From the NCBI RefSeq assembly GCF_017498545.1, contig NZ_CP071793.1, positions 186,001-250,000 of the forward strand: a stretch of 64,000 nt of DNA, written 5' to 3'. Numbering within the stretch: the first letter of the stretch is position 1; each line of letters opens with the position of its first letter. Made by a program: the position numbers and the translations under genes. This stretch comes from Sulfidibacter corallicola (GTDB taxonomy: Bacteria; Acidobacteriota; Holophagae; Acanthopleuribacterales; Acanthopleuribacteraceae). Below are positions 17,188-24,747 of this stretch, one piece after another. The notes below the pieces were generated by a model. It was not told the DNA's origin. It was given only the letters and a program-made list of their open reading frames with translations, and searched no databases.

Positions 17188-18480
17188 TCATGCCATGGAT
17201 TTCCCTGGTGGCTGGGGCAACATGATCGTGGCTTTGGCGCCGCGGCGATCGTCCCTGTTCGTAAGATGCAGGGTGCCCTGATGCTGTTCGACGATGTTTT
17301 GGCACAAGCAGAGGCCGATGCCTTTGCCATCGCGTTTCGTGGTGTAAAAAGGAATGAACAAGTTGTCCGGTGACGTGATTCCCGTCCCATTGTCCAGTAT
17401 GTCAATCATGATATTCGAAGACATTCGCTTTAAAGAAATAGTAACCTCCGGATCCTCACTCTGGGCCTCCCACCCGTTTTTGACGAGGTTCAGCATGACT
17501 TGCTCGATCAGGACGGGGTCCGCCCAGATCTCCTTGACGCCCGGGGCGACCTGCCAGGTGATGCCGGGAAACATTGCCTCGATCGCCGCGAACATTCTGG
17601 ACGGTTCGAACCAGGCGAGTTGGAGTTGCTTTTGTTCGTTCAGGGACCCATACCGTCCCACGAACTCTTGCAACGAGACACTGCGATCGATGATGACGCC
17701 CAGCGCTTTGTGCATGCGTTCATCCCCTTGCACCTTGCCCTGCATGGACTGAGCGAGGGACTTGATGGGGGTGAGCGAGTTTCGTATTTCGTGGCTCAAC
17801 ACCCGCATGATCTGACGCCACGCCTCGAGTTGTTTGGTTCGGAGTTCCTTTTCGATATTGATCAGGACGACCAGATGATGGGTTTGCCCGTCTTTCACGA
17901 AAAGGCTGGAACGCGTTTGCCATCCCTGCGGGTGGGGATGTGGATCGAGGGTCCAGCCCGCCTTTTCCGAGGGACCCAATCCAAAATGCTGGCAGTGCAT
18001 TCGGCGTTGGCTTTCCCACGGCTGCCTGATGAATTGGGAAAAAGCGGCATTCGCGTGGATGAGCTTGAGGTTCTGATCGAAAACGGCGATCGGGGAATCG
18101 AGCTGTTCGATGAGGCGAAACACCAGAAACGAACTTTGGTCGTACAAGTGTTTCCGCGTTTGAAGCGCTTCGGCCAATTGCGAGAGTTCGCCCTGGATAT
18201 CACGGGCAATGCCGCTGTCGAACGAGTGGTGCAGGCGGAGGCTGTAATCTTCGGCTCTCAGGGTCTCGATCGCCGTACTCACTTGGTTGAGCAACCCGAA
18301 CAAGCGGCGATAAACGTGATCGAACGAGAGGATGACCGGAAGGAACACGATGACGACGACGGTCGTCGTCATGAGCGTGGATGCCTCGAGAAGCACCATC
18401 ACCCACACCAGGAGCCCCAGCACAAGGCCGCACACCAAGGCGAATAGCCAGCGAATCCGAGCTTCCAGGGAGTGACGCAT
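17188..18480 (-). CDS. Membrane sensor histidine kinase (NtrY/NtrB-like)
   Basis: This 430-residue protein starts at ATG 18480, one base after the stop of the regulator gene (TGAGATG). Two membrane helices (about 11-31 and 37-53) are separated by a very short external loop, so the input signal is probably sensed in the membrane or cytoplasm. A HAMP-like stretch and a PAS-like domain (about 115-205) follow. The H box VLSHEIRNSLTP has the phospho-accepting H230. An N box (NLVKNGWEA), DNGTG and GKGIGL form the ATPase domain. It should phosphorylate the sigma-54 regulator encoded immediately upstream. It is the last gene of an operon with a MacAB-like exporter, a recurring pairing in which the exporter is the presumed target. 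Confidence 0.88.
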   Translation of the reverse strand: MRHSLEARIRWLFALVCGLVLGLLVWVMVLLEASTLMTTTVVVIVFLPVILSFDHVYRRLFGLLNQVSTAIETLRAEDYSLRLHHSFDSGIARDIQGELSQLAEALQTRKHLYDQSSFLVFRLIEQLDSPIAVFDQNLKLIHANAAFSQFIRQPWESQRRMHCQHFGLGPSEKAGWTLDPHPHPQGWQTRSSLFVKDGQTHHLVVLINIEKELRTKQLEAWRQIMRVLSHEIRNSLTPIKSLAQSMQGKVQGDERMHKALGVIIDRSVSLQEFVGRYGSLNEQKQLQLAWFEPSRMFAAIEAMFPGITWQVAPGVKEIWADPVLIEQVMLNLVKNGWEAQSEDPEVTISLKRMSSNIMIDILDNGTGITSPDNLFIPFYTTKRDGKGIGLCLCQNIVEQHQGTLHLTNRDDRRGAKATIMLPQPPGKSMA

Positions 18481-18481
18481 C

Positions 18482-19831
18482 TCAGGCCTTGATGCCGAAT
18501 TTTTCCATGCGACGGTACATCGCACTCTTGCTGATACCCAGGATTTGGGCCGCTTCGGCCACCACGCCACCCGTTTCGTCCAGTGCTTTGGTAATCAGCA
18601 CATGTTCGGCTTCATCCAAGGTCATCAAGGGGAGTTGGTGGGTTTGAGATTTCGGGAAACGCAAATGCAGGTCGTGGCTTTCGACGACAGCGTTGTGGGT
18701 GAGCAGGATGGCGCGCTCGACGGTGTGACTGAGTTCTCGAATGTTTCCTGGCCATTCGTATTCCAGCAGGGTCTTTTCCGCTTCGGGCGAAAAGGTGACT
18801 TTCGGTCGCTGATAGCGCGTCGCGTGTGTTTCGGCGAAGTGATAGGCGAGCGGCATGATGTCGTCTCGACGTTCGCGTAGCGGTGGAATGCGCAATTCGA
18901 TGGTGTTCAGCCGGTAATACAAATCGGTTCGAAAGGTGCCCTGTGACAGGAGCTCTTCGAAGTTGGCGTTGGTGGCGCAAACGATTCTGGCATTCGCCTT
19001 CTGGGTTCTGCTCGAGCCGACGGGTTCGTATTCCCGGGACTCCAGGACCCGCAGGAGTTTGGCCTGTTGCGCCAAGGGGATGTTCGCGATCTCGTCGAGA
19101 AAGAGGGTTCCACCCGTTGCCATTTCAAATCGACCGATTCGGTTTTCCCGCGCGTCGGTGAAGGCGCCTCTCCGATGACCGAACATTTCGCTCTCGAAAA
19201 GAGATTCCGGTATCGCGCCCATGTTGACGGTCACGAAGCTGGCGTCCCTTCGACCGGAAAGCTGGTGGATCACCTTCGCAATGCTCGATTTCCCACAGCC
19301 GTTCTCGCCCGTCAGCAAAATGGTCGCGTCGGTGGTGGCCAAACGCTCGAGGTGCGCCTTCAGCTTGAGCATGGGTCGAGATCGCCAAAGCAGGTTATGC
19401 GCTTCGAACGCATTGCATTGTTGGCGCAGGGCCCGGTTCTGGCGTCTCAGTTGGATGAGCTGCGTTTGCTGGGTGACGATTTGCAACAATCGTTGGTTGT
19501 CCCAAGGTTTTTCGATGAAATCGCTCGCGCCCTTCTTGATGGCCTGAATCGCCAGGTCCACACTGGACCAGGCAGTCATGGCGACACAGGCAAAGGTGTC
19601 GTTCATGGATTGCATTTTTTCGAGAAAAGCGAGCCCTTCCTCGCCGGAAGTGGTGTCACGGGTGTAGTTCATGTCGAACAAAACCACGTCGATCTCGTGT
19701 TCCGTCAACAACGCGAGCGCCTGCTGCGGGGATTCGGCTTCCAGTATGGCGAATCCCTGGTCGCTCAAGGCGTAGTCGGCGCTCATGCGCACATCGGGCA
19801 TGTCGTCGACGATGAGGACCGTTGATGTCAT
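18482..19831 (-). CDS. Sigma-54-dependent response regulator (NtrC family) with GAFTDA loop
   Basis: This 449-residue protein starts at ATG 19831. The receiver domain (1-120) has D9/D10, phospho-acceptor D53 and K108. The AAA+ domain has Walker A GENGCGKS at 175-182 and Walker B TLFLDE. A C-terminal Fis-type HTH ends the protein (AAQILGISKSAMYRRM). The sigma-54 contact loop reads GAFTDA (222-227) instead of GAFTGA. The rest of the AAA+ core is intact, so this is probably a subfamily variant rather than a dead protein. A sigma-54-type promoter sits ahead of the exporter operon containing this gene, consistent with positive autoregulation. Confidence 0.9.
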   Translation of the reverse strand: MTSTVLIVDDMPDVRMSADYALSDQGFAILEAESPQQALALLTEHEIDVVLFDMNYTRDTTSGEEGLAFLEKMQSMNDTFACVAMTAWSSVDLAIQAIKKGASDFIEKPWDNQRLLQIVTQQTQLIQLRRQNRALRQQCNAFEAHNLLWRSRPMLKLKAHLERLATTDATILLTGENGCGKSSIAKVIHQLSGRRDASFVTVNMGAIPESLFESEMFGHRRGAFTDARENRIGRFEMATGGTLFLDEIANIPLAQQAKLLRVLESREYEPVGSSRTQKANARIVCATNANFEELLSQGTFRTDLYYRLNTIELRIPPLRERRDDIMPLAYHFAETHATRYQRPKVTFSPEAEKTLLEYEWPGNIRELSHTVERAILLTHNAVVESHDLHLRFPKSQTHQLPLMTLDEAEHVLITKALDETGGVVAEAAQILGISKSAMYRRMEKFGIKA

Positions 19832-19920
19832 GCGCGACCTCCGTCAAGGGTTGGCGGCGATGGGGAGCGATGGTCCCAGCCTAGCTCGTCGCGAACCAAA
19901 AAGGTAGTTTTCCGGCACGA

Positions 19921-22341
19921 TCATTCGTTTCTCAATGCCTGGACCGGGTTGCTCTTGAAGAGTTTTCGCAGCGGGAAGTAGTTTGCGAAAAATGCGGTGA
20001 TCAGTAAAGCGGGGACGGTCATGAACAAGGAGGATGCCGTTTGGTGGAACCACGCGTCCGCGGCTTGGTCGAACCACGATCGCAAGAACAACACCGCCGT
20101 GACACTGATGGCGAGACCCAGCAACACGGGTTGAAAGTGACTGCGAGCCACGAGTTTCGCGATCTGGTGGGTCTGGGCGCCGAGACACATGTGGACCCCG
20201 AACTCGAAGCGCCGCATGAGGTTTCCGTAATGGAACACGCCAAACATGCCGGCACCGGCGAGGAGCAACGCGAGCAGGGTCAACCCGCTGGCAACGCCGG
20301 CATTCACCTGGTCGCGGGCGATGATGCGCCGATGTTGCTCGTCGACATGGACGATCTCCGCGACGCGACGGGAAGGATCGACGTCGGCCAGGGTCTGGCG
20401 TATCAGGTGGTTCGTGTTTCCGCCTTGCTTCAATCGGATGAGAAGGTGCATGTTCCAAGGCACATAGGTCAAGTAGGCATCGCGCGATCGAATCTCCTCG
20501 GCGCGACCCGGAACCGCGATGTCCTTCACGATGCCAATGACTTTCTTGGGTACCCCGCTCCCGTCGTAGATCAACGTGCCCAGGACGCGACCTTCGGGCT
20601 CGATGTGCTTGGCGGCGCTTTCGCTCAGCACGACGACCGGGTCGTCGTTTCGGATGTGATCGGACGTAAACCACTGGCCTCTCAATAATTCGATACCCAC
20701 GACTTCGTGATATCGCTGGTCGACGAAGTTGATGGGGAAGTCACCATATTCGCGATTGTCGACGTCGCTGTAGCGCGTGGACATTCCCGTGCGAATGGGA
20801 GAGGTAAAAGAAAAACTGCATTGCGCGACTTGGGGCATCGCTCTGAGGGCCTGGGCATAATCAGCCATGATCCGTCGTCGATGGTCGATTTCGTCGCTGC
20901 CGATCATGCCTTCTTTCGCGTCGAGCCGCACACTCACCAGGTTGTGGCTTTCGAAACCCAGTGGTTGGGAAATGACGGACAAAGATTGTTGCAGCAATGC
21001 GAAGGCGCCGGAAAGGAGAACACCGGTGACCGCGACCTGGCACGTCACCAACGCATTGCGGGTGAACTTGGATATTTGCATACCCGAACCCTTCCCACTC
21101 GCCTGGAGCTGGATTCGAAGGTCCTCGTAACGAATCAGTTTCACCGCGAAGAGCGAGAAAACGGCCGCAAGGGTCACGCATAGGGCCATCGAAAAGCAAA
21201 GGGTGGGGATGTCCAGGGACAGTTCGTCCAGCCTGGCGAAGTGGGCGGACGCGAGCATGCGGATGAGCTCGAAACACCAGGCGGCCACGAGGAGCCCCAG
21301 CAAGCTGGAGGCGATGCACAAAATGAGGCTTTCGGCGAAAAGTGCGCGAAACAGATCGACCGGTTTCGCTCCGAGCGCGGCCTGAATCGCCAGCGTGCGC
21401 TGTTTTTCCGCCGCTCGGGAACAGAACAGATTCACCACATTGCTGCTGGCGATCAGGAGCAGCATGAACACGGCCCCGAACAGAAGAAGGGCTCGTTGCT
21501 TGCTGTCTCCCAACATCCGCGTTTCCAGGGGCACGAGATTCACTTTGAATTGGCGATCGAGGCGGCGAAGTTCGGGACTCAACTTTGATTGGTAGGTGCG
21601 GTCGAGCAGGTGCGAGAGGCGATCGGAAGCCTCGCGTTCGGAAACCGCGGGAGAAAGGCGGCCCAGGCCCATAATGGTGCGTTTGGTGTTCCCCCAATTC
21701 TCCAACTGCATGGCATTGAACCCGTGAAAATCCCAAGGGAGCCACACGTCGATCTCGCCTGGCTCGTCCGGAGCACGAAAATCTTTGGAAGTGACGCCGA
21801 TGACGCGGTAGTGAACGTCGCCGAGTTGAATGGACCGGTTCAACACGTCTCGGGCCCCCTCGAGGCGGGTCTTCCAGAACGAATGGCTCAAAATCACCAC
21901 GGGGTGGTGGGTGTCCAGGCGTTCCGATGCTTCGAACGGTCGACCGAGCGTCATGGAGGTACCCAGGATCTCGAAATATTCGGGCGTCGTGAACAGTGCG
22001 GAAATCTTTGGCTCGGTTTTTTGATCCAGAAACCGCACGGCGTCCAGGCTCATAATGCTATAACTTTGAAAAACCTGTTGTGTTCTATAGGATTCCAAAA
22101 GTCCTGGCAGGGTACTAAACCCGGAATCGGTTCTCCCCTGTGGACTTTGATAGTAATGATCCGTGATGAAAATCCGATCCGGAGCCGGGTAGGGTAGCGG
22201 CTTCATCATGAGTACCACATTCAAGTTGAAAACGCTGATGACGGCACCCAACGTCAAACCCAATGTCAGCATCACGGTCATGACGAAGCCTGGCCGCCGC
22301 CTGAGGCTCTGGATGGCGATTTGGAGGTCGTGATGCTTCAT
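19921..22341 (-). CDS. ABC exporter permease, MacB/FtsX type
   Basis: This 806-residue protein starts at ATG 22341, sharing four bases with the ATPase stop. A membrane helix near residues 18-42 precedes a large periplasmic MacB_PCD-like domain (to ~280). Three helices, a second periplasmic domain and a final cluster of three helices in the C-terminal ~130 residues complete a duplicated FtsX layout. Unlike MacB it lacks its own ATPase, which is encoded separately upstream. With the fusion protein it should export peptides, lipids or antibiotics across the envelope in a mechanotransmission manner. The C-terminus ends with the common PVQALRNE motif. Confidence 0.88.
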   Translation of the reverse strand: MKHHDLQIAIQSLRRRPGFVMTVMLTLGLTLGAVISVFNLNVVLMMKPLPYPAPDRIFITDHYYQSPQGRTDSGFSTLPGLLESYRTQQVFQSYSIMSLDAVRFLDQKTEPKISALFTTPEYFEILGTSMTLGRPFEASERLDTHHPVVILSHSFWKTRLEGARDVLNRSIQLGDVHYRVIGVTSKDFRAPDEPGEIDVWLPWDFHGFNAMQLENWGNTKRTIMGLGRLSPAVSEREASDRLSHLLDRTYQSKLSPELRRLDRQFKVNLVPLETRMLGDSKQRALLLFGAVFMLLLIASSNVVNLFCSRAAEKQRTLAIQAALGAKPVDLFRALFAESLILCIASSLLGLLVAAWCFELIRMLASAHFARLDELSLDIPTLCFSMALCVTLAAVFSLFAVKLIRYEDLRIQLQASGKGSGMQISKFTRNALVTCQVAVTGVLLSGAFALLQQSLSVISQPLGFESHNLVSVRLDAKEGMIGSDEIDHRRRIMADYAQALRAMPQVAQCSFSFTSPIRTGMSTRYSDVDNREYGDFPINFVDQRYHEVVGIELLRGQWFTSDHIRNDDPVVVLSESAAKHIEPEGRVLGTLIYDGSGVPKKVIGIVKDIAVPGRAEEIRSRDAYLTYVPWNMHLLIRLKQGGNTNHLIRQTLADVDPSRRVAEIVHVDEQHRRIIARDQVNAGVASGLTLLALLLAGAGMFGVFHYGNLMRRFEFGVHMCLGAQTHQIAKLVARSHFQPVLLGLAISVTAVLFLRSWFDQAADAWFHQTASSLFMTVPALLITAFFANYFPLRKLFKSNPVQALRNE

Positions 22342-23045
22342 ACGGCACCTGCGAATGCCACGGCTTCCAGCATTTGACCGTCGAGAAGGTGCAACTGGCG
22401 TCCGGCCATGTCTCCGTATCTTGGATCGTGGGTCACCATACAAATCGTGGTTCCCTGCGCATTGAGCTGCGCGAGCAGGTCCATCACCATGTCCCCGTTT
22501 TTGGAGTCCAGGTTCCCGGTCGGCTCGTCCACGAGGAGAATGCTCGGGTTTCCGACGAGGCCACGGGCGATGGCGATGCGTTGCTGCTGGCCTCCAGATA
22601 ACTGGTTCGGTTTGTGTTTGTGGCGATGGGCCATGTCGACGTCGGTCAACACCGACATCACTTTTCGCTCGATGTCCTTGGCTGACGGGGTGGGCGTCCG
22701 GTAGCGCAACGGCAGGGCGACGTTGTCGAAGACATTGAGCTCGTCGATGAGGTTGAATGCCTGGAAGACGAACCCGATTTTTTCGTTTCTCAAGACCGCA
22801 CGGGCATTGACGCCGAGATTGCTCGCATCCCGACCGTCGATGACATAGGAACCTTCGGTCGGACTGTCGAGCAGTCCCAGAATGGCCAAGAGGCTCGACT
22901 TCCCACAACCGGACGGTCCCGAAATGGAGACGTACTCACCGGCTTCGATCTCCAGGTCGATACCCCGCAAAGCGTGAGTCTCCAATTCTTCCGTTCTGAA
23001 GATTTTAGTAATGTTTCTCATCTCGATCATCGTTGTGGTTTGCAT
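22338..23045 (-). CDS. ABC exporter ATPase, MacB/LolD type
   Basis: This 235-residue protein starts at ATG 23045 behind AAAGGA. All ABC motifs are intact: Walker A SGPSGCGKSS (about 43-51), Q loop FVFQAFNL, signature LSGGQQQR, Walker B ILLVDEPTGNLDS and switch His in VTHD. The length and the FQAFNL and TGNLDS signatures place it in the LolD/MacB ATPase subfamily. It powers the neighbouring FtsX-type permease. It sits between the fusion protein gene (39 bases) and the permease gene (4-base overlap). Confidence 0.92.
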   Translation of the reverse strand: MQTTTMIEMRNITKIFRTEELETHALRGIDLEIEAGEYVSISGPSGCGKSSLLAILGLLDSPTEGSYVIDGRDASNLGVNARAVLRNEKIGFVFQAFNLIDELNVFDNVALPLRYRTPTPSAKDIERKVMSVLTDVDMAHRHKHKPNQLSGGQQQRIAIARGLVGNPSILLVDEPTGNLDSKNGDMVMDLLAQLNAQGTTICMVTHDPRYGDMAGRQLHLLDGQMLEAVAFAGAV

Positions 23046-23084
23046 GCTTTTTTCCTTTGATGCTTTGGTCAGAACGGTCGTGTT

Positions 23085-24335
23085 TCAGTTGTCGAAATGG
23101 AGCTGTTTTTTTCCGTTGAGTGACGATAAATCCGAAAGGACGAGCGTATCACCGGGATGGGCGCCCGCGATGACTTCCATATATTCCCGAGTTTCCCGAC
23201 CCAGTGTCACTCGGACCAGTTCGGCGTAGCTTTCATCTGGAGATAAACGGTACAAAAGCATATCAGAGCCAGGAGAGGCATTCGCCGGTTTTTGGACGTA
23301 GATCGTGTTCTCCGCGTGGCCTGTTTGGATGGAACCTTCAATGGGCGTTTCCGGTCGCAGTGTTTCGGGCGCGGTGCCGTCCAGGGCGATTTCGACGGTC
23401 AGGGAGCCGCGCTCGACGACCGGACTGATTCTGGAAACGCGACCCGCCAATTCGCCGGCGCGTGTCTTGATTCTTGCCGGTTGATCGATGTGTAGGGCAT
23501 CCGTCTGGGCTTGGGATACATTGAGGGTCGCGTAGAGTTCCGCCACGCTGGAGACGACGATCATCGTTTGCCCTTCCTTGACGCTTTGGCCCGGCTCCAA
23601 CGCCAATTTTTGCACGACACCGTCGATGCCGGCCCTGACCTGGAGCCTCTCCAAACGTTGGTTCAGGGAGTGGAGGTATTCCGTTTGTTGCTGGATGATG
23701 TTCCGTTGGATGAGCAGGGTTTCACGGTGGACGTTGGCGAGTTCGCGCAATCGGGTGGACTCCAGGTCGCGACGCTTCGACAACTGTCGTGCAAGCAGTT
23801 TTGCTTGCTCGAACTCCAGGGTGGAGATCAATCCCCTTTTGAAGAGCCGTTCCCGGGCTTTGACGTTCAGTTCGGCCGATTCCCATTCGGCGGCGAGTTT
23901 TTCGTATTCGGCACGATGCGCCAACATTTCGCGCTTCTGCTGGGCCTCGAGTAGCTGATACCGATTTTGAAGCGTGTCGCATTCGCGTTGTACCTGGCGA
24001 ACCTTTTGTGCGAACTCGGGGTTGCCGAGCTGCATGATCATACTCTCGGCGTTCACCTGATCGCCGGGTTTCAAGAAGATCTCGTGAACGGTGGCATCGG
24101 TCGGTGCCGTGATCATGCGTTGCTTTTTCGACTTCAGGTAACCGTATCCCGTGACTTCGAAATGCAGTTCGCCTCGATGGACGGGTGCGGTCCAAATGCT
24201 GGTTCGCGAAATGCCCGAACGATTCTGGGGCCACGACATCCGTGCGAAACACATGACCGTCAGCAAAACGAGTCCTGCGACGAGGAGCCGCTTTCTTCTC
24301 GAATCCGTTTTCTTTGCAGTGATGGCAATATCCAT
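23085..24335 (-). CDS. Periplasmic membrane fusion protein (HlyD/MacA-like)
   Basis: This 416-residue protein starts at ATG 24335, five bases after AGAGGTGG. An N-terminal membrane anchor (about 17-33) leads to a biotinyl-lipoyl-like half (TAPTDATVHEIFLKPGDQV), a long alpha-helical hairpin (about 105-225, rich in Gln/Glu/Arg), the second lipoyl half (AGIDGVVQKLALEPGQSV) and beta-barrel domains. It bridges the exporter to an outer-membrane channel, which is not encoded here. It is the first gene of the operon, directly behind the sigma-54-type promoter. Confidence 0.88.
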   Translation of the reverse strand: MDIAITAKKTDSRRKRLLVAGLVLLTVMCFARMSWPQNRSGISRTSIWTAPVHRGELHFEVTGYGYLKSKKQRMITAPTDATVHEIFLKPGDQVNAESMIMQLGNPEFAQKVRQVQRECDTLQNRYQLLEAQQKREMLAHRAEYEKLAAEWESAELNVKARERLFKRGLISTLEFEQAKLLARQLSKRRDLESTRLRELANVHRETLLIQRNIIQQQTEYLHSLNQRLERLQVRAGIDGVVQKLALEPGQSVKEGQTMIVVSSVAELYATLNVSQAQTDALHIDQPARIKTRAGELAGRVSRISPVVERGSLTVEIALDGTAPETLRPETPIEGSIQTGHAENTIYVQKPANASPGSDMLLYRLSPDESYAELVRVTLGRETREYMEVIAGAHPGDTLVLSDLSSLNGKKQLHFDN

Positions 24336-24362
24336 GTTCCACCTCTCTAGACGTTTGCAGGG

Positions 24363-24377
24363 GCAAGCGCGGTGCCA
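24363..24377 (-). promoter_or_regulatory. Sigma-54 (-24/-12) promoter of the exporter operon
   Basis: On the minus strand the sequence is TGGCAC (24377-24372), five bases, then TTGC (24366-24363), which matches the sigma-54 consensus in both elements and in spacing. It ends 28 bases upstream of the fusion-protein ATG, leaving a short leader with the ribosome-binding site. The operon encodes its own sigma-54 activator. Confidence 0.8.
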
Positions 24378-24514
24378 TGATGCAACGTATTGATTAAAAA
24401 GGAGATGGTGTGTCTGGGTATCCTGCGCTTCGCGAAAACGGAAAATGAATTTTGTGAAATCGGGAAATCACCGGTTCGGATCTAGCCCGGCCGGCGAAGG
24501 GGTGTGCCAAGGGT

Positions 24515-24737
24515 GGATGCCCGGCTCGACTTCCGAGAAAGAAACACCATGCCGGATTTCTGGCGAACGGTCATGGGTCATATTTCTTAAAATGAACCCA
24601 GAAACCAGGAACTCCGAAAGCCAGGAACCGATGGGCATTTGGTGGCCCTTGCTTTTCCTGGTTTCGATTGTTCCGGGTTTCCTGATATGGATGCGACGAC
24701 GGCAAGACCCATCTCAGGTTGAATGCATCAATCCGTT
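24515..24737 (+). repeat. Dispersed ~230-bp repeat, copy 2 (diverged)
   Basis: Related to 11762-12018 and 31722-31981: shared blocks include CGAGAAAGAAAC, GGATTTCTGGCGAA, GGGCATTTGG, TTTTCCTGGTTTCGAT and CGACGGCAAGACCCA. The aligned frame starts at ATG 24592 and reads MGIWWPLLFLVSIVPGFLI, then RRRQDPSQVE, without the stop seen in the other two copies. It lies between two genes transcribed leftward. Confidence 0.7.
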
Positions 24738-24747
24738 TCTAGGGGGA

